NCBI RefSeq assembly: GCF_037893015.1
Contig: NC_133665.1
Span: 197,072,714-197,136,713, forward strand
Length of the DNA stretch: 64,000 nucleotides
DNA from: Macrotis lagotis
Lineage: Eukaryota > Chordata > Mammalia > Peramelemorphia > Peramelidae
Reading direction: 5' to 3'
Below, piece by piece: positions 23,301 to 35,135 of the stretch. The position numbers and the translations under genes were made by a program. The number at the start of each line of letters is the position of its first letter. Position 1 is the first letter of the stretch. The notes under the pieces were generated by a model. That model did no database searches and had not been told where the DNA came from. It saw only the letters and a list, made by a program, of their open reading frames with translations.

Positions 23301-25817
23301 TAGGATGTCTGAAGAACAATGCATCATAAAGGCAAACTTAAAAGGACACAAATAGATTTAACACTCGTTTTCTCAAATATTAGTAGTGCTCCCATAAAAG
23401 GCAAAGGTCCTGTATCACTATAATTTAAGGATTCTGAGGTAAATGATTAATTACCCTTCTGAAACACAAGTTGTATCCCTTGGGGGCATTCCCTCAGGCA
23501 GCTATTCAACACATTATTCACATGGGTTTTTAGTTCCCCAGTGACACTGTCAATGATTTCTGCTACAGGAGCATCCCTAGATGAACATTTGCCCACCAAA
23601 ACACAGATGTTCCTGGTACCTATGAAGATTTTCCTTTTTCCCCATTTTCTTTCATTCTATTAAAGATTCTCTCATATCTGGAACTAATTCTTGGATGCAA
23701 ACCCAGAGAATTCCTTGCTCTGACAACATTTGTTTTCTCTATTTCCTGAAAGGATCTGTGACCCCTGGTCCTATGTAGCCCTTGATGTTTCTAAAAGACA
23801 AGTTTGAGCAGCGAGCTACATGAAAGTCTTCACATAAATCATCAATTCCTTCCCTCCCCGCCCCACCCCAACTTATACTAAACTATAAATCTTGACAACC
23901 TAAGAGTTTCTAGTCTGAAGATGATGATATTAGCTTCCTTTAGTAGAAAGAGATGCTGGATTTGCAGCCTGGTGCGTTGAGGACTTTGTTATGAGAATGA
24001 GGCCTGGGGCCCAACCTGGGCTCATGGTTGTCAATCGTGGGTTTAGACTCAGTTTCCTCGGCTCGTTCCTCCTTTCCTTTGTCACATTTCTCATCATGTT
24101 GTTTGGAAGATGGTGTATTCTCCGAAGCTCTAAGTTGCAATTTTGTGTCTTCACCTTCCCGTAAAACGATATGATCCTTGGGCTTGTTTGGGTGTGCTAA
24201 GGGTGCAGTAATGGTGACTGGAGACCCCAAGATGTCACTGGTCTTCCCACCAGGGGGCTTCAAACGAGATGGAGCCTGTGCAGGAGTAGGTTCTTCAAAG
24301 ATACCGCTTCCTTTGCCTCCTGGAGGATTTGACCCTTTGGGTGTATTCTGAGGTTCCTCGGGCGCTCCAAAGATATTAGATGCCATTCTATTTGGTCTGT
24401 TTGAAGGAGTAACTTCTTCTGGAGTTCCCAAGAGATTGCTCGCGTTTCCCCCGGGGGTCTCATTACCCCGGAGCTCGGCTTGCCGCCCTCGGGCTCCCGC
24501 TCCTGGAACATGCGGGCAGCGGCTGCACAGCCGGAGCGGGCAGAGCGGGCGGAGCGGGCGGAGCGGCGGAGCGGCGGAGCGGCCGGAGCGGGCGGAGCGG
24601 GCGGAGCGGCGGAGCGGCCGGAGCGGCCGGAGCCGGAGCGGGCGGAGGGCCGGAGCGGGCGGAGCGGGCGGAGCGGCCGGAGCGGCCGGAGCGGCCGGAG
24701 CGGCCGGAGCGGCCGGAGCGGCCGGAGCGGCCGGAGCCGGGCCGGAGGGCGGCGGCGTCCTTCTCGCGGGGCAGCCCGGCGCTGCCGCCCAGCTTATTTT
24801 CTTATAGTCATCCTTCTCTTGTTTTGACTGTACTGTTTTGCTTCAGATCAATTCCTTTTTTTTTAGCCTGCCTGCCATCTTATCACTTTTGCTCACCTTT
24901 TCCTCTCCTGCTTCCCTGTTGGAGGAGGTGGATTTCTGTGTCCAATTATACATGTGTCTTCATCCCTCCTTGAACCTCAGATGAGAGTAAAGTGGAAGTG
25001 TTTTCTGCTTCCCTCCTGCGCCCCTCCATAGCAGAAATTCTTTTGCTCATCCCATTTTGGGGAGGTAATTCTTTCCCATTCATCCTTCCCCAGTTCCCAG
25101 TGCCTTCCTCTTCCCCTCTCTTCCACTTTTCTCTTGAGATTATTCCAAAATAGTAGAATCACAACAAGATCCTTTTTCAAATGAGATGCCCTCTAGGAGC
25201 CCTAGTGATAAGACTCCGAGGAATGGGGCAGGTGAAACATGAAATGACTGAGGAAACATCAGTTTATTCATCAAAGCATGGCAATGGCATACCACTGCCT
25301 CCTCAGCTTGGCATTCAGGCAAAGACAGTCTTATACATTAAGGTCTAAACCAGGAGACAAGATCAGGTCATCTGATTTCTAGCTTTCCAAGTTGGGAGGG
25401 AGACAGCAAACAGGGGCATTTCCCTGAATTCAGAAAGAGAGGTGTCCACCTCCCTTCCCCAAAGTAAAAGGAACATGGAAGCAGTAACTGGGTGATCAGA
25501 GCTAGTTTTTAGAGAAGACAAGAGAGATGTGTAACTGTGAGAAAGCTCCTTGCATCAGTCTGGGATATGACTGGGCTTCAGGTCAGCATAACCCAGGCCT
25601 GAGGTCAAGGCATAGGCAGGTGTGGTTCAGCTTCCCAGATGTGCTTTCTCACAATTCCCATAATTGAATAAAGTTTTCTCACTAGATAGACATTGGACTA
25701 GACCCATAATTGAAGAGAAAGGGAACTGTGTTAGATCCAGAATTGAGTCACAAGATAGAGTCACTGAGGTTCATTTAATTCCCACAATTCCTAAGGGAAG
25801 GTCTTGATGTGGTGTGT

Positions 25818-25852
<35 letters not shown>

Positions 25853-26248
25853 CGCGTGTGTGTGTACATGTCCTGATGCCTAGGATGGAGCCTGACTGAT
25901 ACCTAGTCATTAATAAAACCTCGCTTTCTGAATTCAGGGAAAAGCCCCTGTTTGCTCTCTTCCTCCCAACATGGAAAGCTCTTGATTTTTTCTCCAATTA
26001 GAAAACAGATGACCTGATCTTGTATCCTGGTTTAGATCTTGCTCATTGTTTTCTTTTAATGTATAAAATGCCTACACAATATGGCAGACACAGTCATAGC
26101 ATTGGAGAGCACAGTAATCGCATGCCCACTCTTGCTGTCCAATGTTGGCTCTCAGACTGACCAGACCCCAGCATGCCAGAGATTGGGAAGGGAATGGAGC
26201 TGTCATTCAGATTCCCCCAGCCATCCCTTCATATGGTCCCCAATCCCC

Positions 26249-26292
<44 letters not shown>

Positions 26293-28344
26293 AACAAAAG
26301 TGCAAGGGGACAGCAGACAGAGAAATCAAGTGATTTTATGGAAGCATCCTGAGACATTGGGTGTTTAATTCAACATATGAATGTGTAAATGCACATATGT
26401 GTAGACAGTTCTTTTGTAAAAAGGATAATTATCATGGGAAGAAGGGGGGATTCGATGTGTGATTTGAGACTCATTCAAATGGGAGAGACCCAGCAACATG
26501 GACAGTTCCCCCCCTCTAGTACCAGGGCCTTGGAAGACAGAAGGCAGAATGAAAGAACCTTTGGAATGGAAGCTGGCCTTCTGGAACACCCTATCTTCCT
26601 AACAGGATTTTTTTCTTTTCTTTTCACTGTAGATTATTGATAAAGAGATTAACCCTTTTGTGGACAAATGGGAAGAAGAGCAATGCTTCCCAGCCCACCA
26701 TGTATTCAAGATTCTAGGGCAGGCTGGCTTCCTGGGTGTGAACAAGTCAACAAGTAAGAGATCAGACTGGGGGGGGGGGGATTTGGGTGCCTCAGTGAAA
26801 CACTTGAAAGAGCTGCTCTTTCAAATGCTGGCTTTGAAAACTAGTGTGGCCATGTGGTAAGCTTTAAGGAGAGGGCGATTCTTGCAGAACCCTATTCAGT
26901 CTGAGCCTTACAGTGAATCCCAGTGAGACCTTGGTCCATTCTCCTGGGGCTTCTCTTTCTGGAGCATTTGGGGAGAGGGGATTTCTAAGAATGACTTGTC
27001 TTCAGAGGGATCAGTGACCTCAGACTTTGGTGCCACAGATCCCATCAGTTTGGCTCCCACTCTCAGGAAATCCTGATTCAGCAGAATGTAGAGGACTAAT
27101 AGGGAGGGTCAAGGGGAATTAGTGTGAGGGAGGGCAAGCTCAAGCCTTCAAGTTGATCCAGGGCATCTTCTCTTCTAATGGGATGTGACAGCCTGACTCA
27201 GGCTGAGGGATTTGGAGTGTATTTTAAGACATCATCTTACATCCCTCAGTAGTGAGGATGATCTGGTCTCATTCTCCCCAAGTGAAGTGGGCTCTATCTC
27301 CCCTCCTCCTCAAGATTCTAAGGATACCCTTGAGGGGTTGGGGGGGGGTGTCACCTTCAACCACCATTCTAATGAGGTTTCCTTCCTCAGTCAGTCTCCA
27401 GTGACCGAGCCTCTCAGATCTATTTCACTTCCCTTTGTTTTTACAAAGGGCTATGTGAAGATTTAGCCAGAGCCCTTGCCATTCCCTCCCCCCCATATCA
27501 CATCTCTGGGGAGAGGGGGCTCAAACTTAAGGCAGTTTCTATAGGCAGCATCAATTTGGTTTCACCAAGTTCACATCCAAGTATAACCTTGCTACATCAA
27601 GCCTTACTCCATCCCAATGACTGGACCCAAAGGTTGAAGGTCACTCCTCATAGCCTCAAAGCTGGACATGAACTCAACCCTGGACCTTTTGAAACCCATA
27701 AGTCTGTGGCCTCCAATCTCTTTCTCCTAAAGGAAAACAACAAAATAATGCTGAGTGATCCCTATTCATGGATCACTGTCATGTCCCCCACAGATGGGGA
27801 AGGATCTGCCTCCCCACACTGGGGGCATTCCTGCTCTATCTGACAGAGAAGGAATGAGTTCTGAGTGATGACTGCACCCCCAGGTTTGGCCACGCAGCCA
27901 ACTGTCTAGTTGGCACAGTGCATATATATTCTTTTCCCCAAATGTATGTGCCCCAAAGTCCAGCCTGGTCTAGGGTGGGTGGGGAGAGGTTTCTGGGTTC
28001 AGGGTCAGTACCTAAAGGGAGTCTTGAGTTAAGGAGTAGATGCCCGGCTTTGTAGTTAATTCCTTATTCCAGAAGAACATGACACTCAATTTTTTTTGAT
28101 GGGGGCAGGGAAGTGGTTCAGGCAGCCGGAAACATGGAGTAGCTTCCTGGTATTTATCAGGCCAGAGTCATATTTCCTTTCCAAGCCCAGCTTCCTGTGT
28201 TGTCTATGCAGCTGCCTGGGACCAGCCTACAAGGATGGAAGCTCTGAAGGCAGATGCATTCTCAGCCAAGCAGGGAAGGAGGAGGAGTAGGGCTTGTCCC
28301 CCCAACCAGGTGCCTCCATCTGCTCTTTCAGGACTTAACCAGGC

Positions 28345-28395
<51 letters not shown>

Positions 28396-31300
28396 CATCT
28401 GTCTACTCCTGTCCCCTTCCCTGAGAGAGTGAAAATAGCCCGGGACAAAGTTTTTAGTTTTCACATCTGTTCAATTGCTCCCTGGAGACCTTCAGGACTT
28501 GGGAGATGGCCGAGGAGAAAGTGGGGTCCTTCTGTCAACACTTAAGACTTCTAGGTGCTTCAGGTGAGGTACCTGTATCTTGCAAGGCTTGTGAATAAAA
28601 TGTACAATTTTCTCTCAAAAAAATACTTTTAGGAAAAACTGCTACAGGGGGAGCTGAGGGGGTAGGGGGCTTCAGCCTGGGCACAGCTGGACTGGCATCA
28701 GTGGTGGAGTCTCTGGAAAATCTTATTGTCTTGGGCTCTGGGGCTGCCTAAGGGGCTTCCAGTAGTCATTGGTGACATTATCAGGAGCTGCTGTGGACAG
28801 GAGACATATGTCAGGCTTTTCTGCTGAGTGACTTCTCCACCTATGTTCTCAGCTACAGCTCCCTTTTTCCCCCCCAAGTTGCACCCTATGATTTTCACCT
28901 GGTTGACATTCCTGTCGTATCTCTCAGGAGGAGAAAAAAAACAAGGCTACCTGGTGTGAATGGCCTCAGTTTCCCAGCTCTCCATGCTAGTTGTCCCAGG
29001 CTCCTCTGGAAATCTGCTCCTGCCTCCCCCTGTCCATGGAGTAGGGAAGGAGAGGCAGAGAAAGGCCTAAGGGAGTCTAGGCTCCAGAGAGGTACCATCT
29101 TTTTATTTGCATTGCCAAGATGAGTTTGTGGATGGTCTTCCCTTCAGGTTCTCACAGGCTGGTCCCGCATTAAAAGTCTGCCTGATTTTTACTCAGTGTC
29201 AAATTTTACTACAACTGCAGGTCTTGTATTTGTACACACACTTTTGTAATTTTTTTCCCCTAGTCTTAATGACTAGGCTACAGGGTCACCGATTTCTATC
29301 TAGTTCAGTGTCTTCATTTTATAGATGGGAAAACTGAGACTCAGGGTGGAAATGATGATGTTTATCCTTCATTCTCGAAAAAGAGCATGATATCAGGGAG
29401 GTGAGGCCGGGGCAAGCATATGAATTGGATTGGAGTGAGGAAGGGCTGTGTTAAGTCACCAGCCTCATTTTCTCCTCCAGAGTCATCTGGTCCAGCAGCC
29501 AAATATACACAAAGTGGAGAAAAGACTTGCTCAAACTCATAGTGTTCTTAAATGGCAGAACTAGAATTTGAACCTGGAACCCCTGACTCCAAATCCCATG
29601 CTGCCTACACTCAGAATGTGCCTTTGTAACTTCCTCAAAATTAACATTTTGGGCTTTTTTTCTTATAGGTTAAATTCTATATTCTAGTCAATAATGTAAT
29701 TATGTCTTCTTTATCTGCACTTTGGCAGGGTGGGATGGGAGGTCTTCCAACAGGCCAACTATGTGCCACTCATTGTGCTGAGCACTTCACCAACATTATT
29801 TCATTTCATTCTCCCAACAAGTCTATGAGACTGATGCCATAACTATCTCCACTTTACAGGTGAAAACACTGAGGTAAATGGAGGCTAAGTGACTTACCCA
29901 ACTACTTTAACTCTCTTGCTGTTAACTAGACTGTCAGACTCTTTCAGGGATAAATGCCTGGGGCTGCTGCTCAGCCCTCTTTTCTTTTGGCAGTGTAAGT
30001 ACTAGTGCCAGGTCTATCTGGAATTACCTTCAGTCACATAGGAGATTGAAAAACCACCTGGGCAATGACAAAAGTAAAAATGAGCCAGAGGGTCCTTAGT
30101 CAACCAAGCCTTGATTTTCAGATCAGAATCTCCGGAGAGAATGAAAACATGAAGTTGCCACATGTCAACTCCTGTCTGTGAGTTCAAAGGATCAGATGCA
30201 CAAACACAGGATGGAGAAGGGCAGTGAAACCCCTGAGGGCTTCACAAGATAGGGATCTCAAAGGAGGGCATTGCAGCCAAGACTATACATAGTCTTGGGC
30301 TCCATTGAATGACCATTTCATCAGGCATTGGGGAAGGGATGGTGTCATCCTTCCTTCTTCTTCCTGAGGGTGCCTACAGAGGCAGGGTTCTATTTAGCTT
30401 TCAGGAGAGAAGGCCTTGAAATATCTATCATCCATAAACTTTTATTTAGCACCTATTAGGTATCCTATGTCATGCAACACACAACCATGATGGAGCTCAT
30501 GGGGCAAATAGAACAAGGGACTATGGGCCTATCTCACTGCCCAATGTGCCAGAGTCCTTGGAATGAGGGATGAAATGCCCAACTGTCATTACTGACTTCA
30601 CTTCTTTCCTTCCTGGCAGAATATGGAGGCCAGGGTTTGGAGTTATCTCATCAAATTGCAATGATAGAAGAACTGGGAAGTATCACTGGTCTAGGAATTG
30701 CCCTGGCCATCATTGTGCAGACAGACATGGCCACCCCTGCTCTGGAAAGGTATATTCCTGAACTCACTTCCCTGAATCATGACCAAGCTTCCTCAATCCA
30801 TCTGAATAGACTTCCAGTTCATCCAGTGGCACATTAGAGAGGTCTGTTTTAATCAAGGCCTTTGAATTCTTAGTTTAATGTCTTTGATCTGGATTCCATC
30901 AGGCTGCTATAAGAGCCTATAGTTTCTACTTGATTATGGTACAAGAGTGTGGTCTTTTTATCAGTTAATTTAGTTGGGGAGTTTTCTTTGCATCCCTCAA
31001 AACTATTAGCATAGGTAACTGATTGATGTGGATTCATGATACCATCATCTTGATGGTCTCCAAGCTTATGAGCACATGTTTGGATTTAGATGCCTAGAAA
31101 AGATTGTATTGGAAAGCCATCTGGGCCCTTTGCCTTTTTCTTGTGATTTTAAAAGTAAAGAGAAAGCATGCAGACCCACAGCTAGCCCAATATGACTAGA
31201 ATGGTCTGTGGGGATCCTGGTACAGGAAAAACACTTCCCAAACAGCTTTAGCCATGAATCCTTCATGTGCCTCTCTCCCATTTTCAGGTTTGGTACTGAA

Positions 31301-34300
31301 GAACTGAAGCAGCAATTCCTGGTACCATCCATTGCTGGAGATTTTGTGGCCTGCCTTGGAGTCAGTGAACCTGGAGCAGGGTCTGATGTTGCAAGTGAGT
31401 GAATGAGAGCATCCCAACAATGCTTATAGATTTATAGAGTCTCCTGAATTTTGTTATACTAGGAAAAGCCTAGTCATTCTAAGGAGGCTGCTGAATCCCT
31501 TGTGTTGGCTCACCCAATTCTTTTTGAACATCCTTCTTGGGTGATGCTGGTCACATAGACAATTGAGAACAACAATGGAAGATATGAGGAGTTATTGCAG
31601 CTACCTTCCCTTGGGTGATAAATGACAGACCTTACTGGGAGCACTGATTCCTAGGATCCTTCTTAGGAAGAAACAAGACCCCAGGAAAAATGATCATGAA
31701 AAGTAAGGGATTCAAAAGAGATAGATGGAGAGAAAAAAAGTGAATCTTTTCTTATGTACCAAGAACTAGGGATAGAAATTCAAAAGCAAGATTTGGAAAG
31801 TGGACAGTTGACTAAAAAGATATTTGAGAGTTATAGCAAGAATTTTAGACCATTCTCTTGATTAGACAGTTGATGAGTTGTTGGTTATTGTCCTTCATTC
31901 TTTATTTTTGGTTTGTTTTTTAGTTTTTGCAAGGCAAATGGGGTTAAGTGGCTTGCCTAAGGCCACACAGCTAGGTAATTATTAAGTGTCTGAGGCCAGA
32001 TTTGAACCCAAGTACTCCTGACTCAAGGGCCAGTGCTCTTTCCACTAAGCCACCTAGCCGCCCCTATTGTCCTTCATTCTTGAAGAATACCAAAATGGCA
32101 TCACTATATTGAAGTCAAGCTATAGTGTATTGGACTGTGGCTGATCAGACTAATATGAACTTGGAAGGCTCTGCTACAGGTTGGGCACAAATAGTCCATG
32201 TGAACACCTGAAGTGATTCTCTAATTTTGCACATCTCCAGTTTCTTTTGAGCTTCTTCAATTAATCTTTGCTCATAGAGCACAGCTCCTTTGATGAAGGC
32301 ACTCCATGCCAGGATCTCTCATGTATCTGGTACCTTATCCTGCCAGGCGATCTTCAGAATCTCCCTTAAGACAATTCAAATGGAATCAATTCAGTCTCCT
32401 AGTAGTTTGTTCAAGTTTCACAGTCATACAACAATGAGGTCAGCACAATAACTCTATAGACTTTCCATTTAGTAGCTAGTCTAATACTGCTTCTCTATCA
32501 CACTTTTCTTGGGATCTCCCAATGAACTAGCTCTGGCAATGCATCTATCAACTTATATCTCTGGAAAGGACACATCCACAGTAGTAAAAAATTCTCCATT
32601 TGCTGTAACCATTGGTTCCATGTTTGGATGGTATGGGGCTGGCTGATGGAGCACCTGTGTTTTCTTGGTGTTGTTAGGAGAAAATTAGCACAAGAAACAG
32701 AATCAATCCATATTTTGTTGCATCTCAGCTTCTGAGACTCCATTGAGTGCACAATCATCTGCAAACAGAAGATCATGCATTAATGAAATTTTGACATAAT
32801 TTTCCATAAACCCTCACGCCTGTTGGTACCAAAAGCCTTGATCAGATCTATAAATGTTGTATATGAGCTTCTGTTCTGTCCTTGGCATTTCTCCTGGAGT
32901 TGCAAAGTTTCCCTTTCTGAAGCCACAAATGAAGGATCAAACCATTAAGAGGGTCTCTGTTAAGAATCTTTCCAGCAAAGACTAAGAGAGAAACACCCTT
33001 GTGATTGTCATAGGACAATCGATTCCCTTTAACTTTATAGAGATGGAAATAGAGGCATCCATAAATTCTCTAGTCATATAAACTGGAAAATATTAGTCAG
33101 CTTTTGTATGAGCAGTGGACCCCCTCCCCTTTGTAAATCTCAGCTAGAGTAGAATCAGCACCAAGTGCTTAGCCATATGAAAAGATCTAATGGCATTCAA
33201 AACTTCTTTTAAAGTTGGAACTTCAGCTAGGGAAGGATTGACTTCAAGAGGACGTAAAAGGTTAATGGCTTCCATGATGATTGATGACAGTCTGTTGAGA
33301 ACACAATGGAAGTGTTCAGTTCATCTTTCCAGGATCATGTCCTTATCAAGCATCAATGTGTCTCTATCTGCACTGGAATAGTTGAAATGCATCATAGGTC
33401 TTTGGTCCATAAATAAGCTTCAGGACATCATAAAAGTACTTTGGATTTTTACTATCAGCATAACACTGAATTTGATCTACTTTCTTACTGAGCCAAAAGA
33501 TACTGCCTCTCTCTAAGCTTCATTTATACTTTATTTTTGATGAAATTAAAAATGCTGCCTTCTTAACGATGAATGAACTATCCCACTTGTTTTTTTTATT
33601 AGAGGTTTCTGAATTTCCTCAAGGTAAGCTCCATTTATTCTTATGCTCTCTGGTGTTTTTAACAGGAATTGGTACTATATTTTGTCAAAAGCATTTTTTT
33701 CAGTATCTATTGAGATAATCCTGTTTTGGGTTGGTTTTGTTATTGGTATTACATAATATTGAACCTGCCCAGCATTTCTGGTATAAATTCCACCTGGTTA
33801 TATATAGTTGTTATCTCTTTGCTAGTATTTCTCTTAAAAATTTTCACCAATAGTCATTAGAAAAATTAGTATATCGTTTTCTTTCCTTTTTGGCTCTTCC
33901 TAGTTTGGGCATCAGCACCATGTTTGTGTTGTAAAAGGAATTTGGTAATTCTCCACCTGTTTTATCCAAAAGTTTATCTAGCATTGGGATTCATTCTTTA
34001 AATGTTTGGTAAAATTTGACAATGAATCCATCTGGTCTTAGGAATTTTTTCCTAAGTCCATTGATGGCCTAATTAATTTTTTTTCTAAGATTGCATTAAG
34101 TATTTCTCTTCTGTTAATCATGGTAATTTATATTTTTGTAAGCATTCATTCATTTTTTAGATTGTCAAATTTGACATATAGTTGGCCAAAATTGTTCCTA
34201 ACAATTATTTAATTTCCTCTTCATTGATGGTGAATTTACCCCCTTTCATTTTTGATTTTAGTAATTTGATTTTCTTCTTTCCATTTTAAAAAAATCAAAT

Positions 34301-35092
34301 TAACCAGTGTATTTATTTTATTGACTTTAATGGTTTTCGTTCTTTCAATTTTATTCATCTTTTCTTTGATTTTCAAGATGTCCAGTTTGGAATTTAATTG
34401 GGGATTTTTAATTTGTTCTTTTTCTAGTTTTTAAAGTTGCACATTCAATTCACTGATCTGCTATTTTATTGATTTAAGCAATTAGAGTTATAGATTTCCC
34501 CCTAATTTGGCTGCATTCAAGGGCACAACTTTTTAAAGAGAACAAGATAGGAAAAGACCCATCTGGTGGGAGTGGGAGGTGGGGAGGCATGTACCATTAT
34601 CTATTAACAAGGTATTCTCATTCAGGAGCAGGGTGGGTGAGCAGAGAGTACAATGCTGATGTACTGGTCATGTTCAAATGCCAAATGTATGTTTGTAAAA
34701 AGATTATTTTAGAAAGATCTCACATAGAATAAGCAAGTCCTCCCATGGAGGTCAAAAGAAATCCTACGAGGACACCCTTAAGGTCTCACTGAAGCACTCT
34801 GGAATCAATTGTGAGACATGGGAGACCCTGGCACAAGACTGCCCAATATGGCATGCCTTTATAAAAGATGATGTCCTCTATGAGTGAAACAGAATCCCAG
34901 TAGCTCAAAAGAAACCTGAGATATACAAATTCAGCAACATCTCCACTCTAAATGTGCCAGATCTGTATTGGAGCTGCCAACCTTATATTGGTCTGCTCAG
35001 TCACACTCAGACACACTGTACCTTGATCCCTACATAGTGACCTCATTATGATCCTTGAGAACAAAGGTCACAAAGAGGAGGAAGAAAGTAAG

Positions 35093-35135
<43 letters not shown>

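Larger units (their letters stand above)
27000..30600. other. dehydrogenase intron 2, mostly unassigned
   Basis: Between exons 2 and 3. It holds a CA microsatellite (28349-28393), a SINE (29355-29612) and MIR-like traces around 29750-29900 and 30440-30490. The interval 27500-28330 has no repeat or gene I can identify. Confidence 0.5.

Noticed and set aside
23940-24431. JPT2-like 163-residue frame as an independent functional gene
   Set aside because: It begins at a TTG rather than ATG; the true start lies upstream at 24511 in another frame. It is intronless with an A tail and target duplication, so it is called a retrocopy with possible expression left open.
24436-24827. Plus-strand frames encoding Ala/Gly/Arg/Glu repeats
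   Set aside because: They come from the GC minisatellite in the antisense 5' UTR of the JPT2 retrocopy.
25150-25800. Possible solo LTR
   Set aside because: AATAAA-like and terminal words are suggestive, but no matching boundaries or target duplication could be seen, so it is only mentioned as one reading of the inverted repeat.
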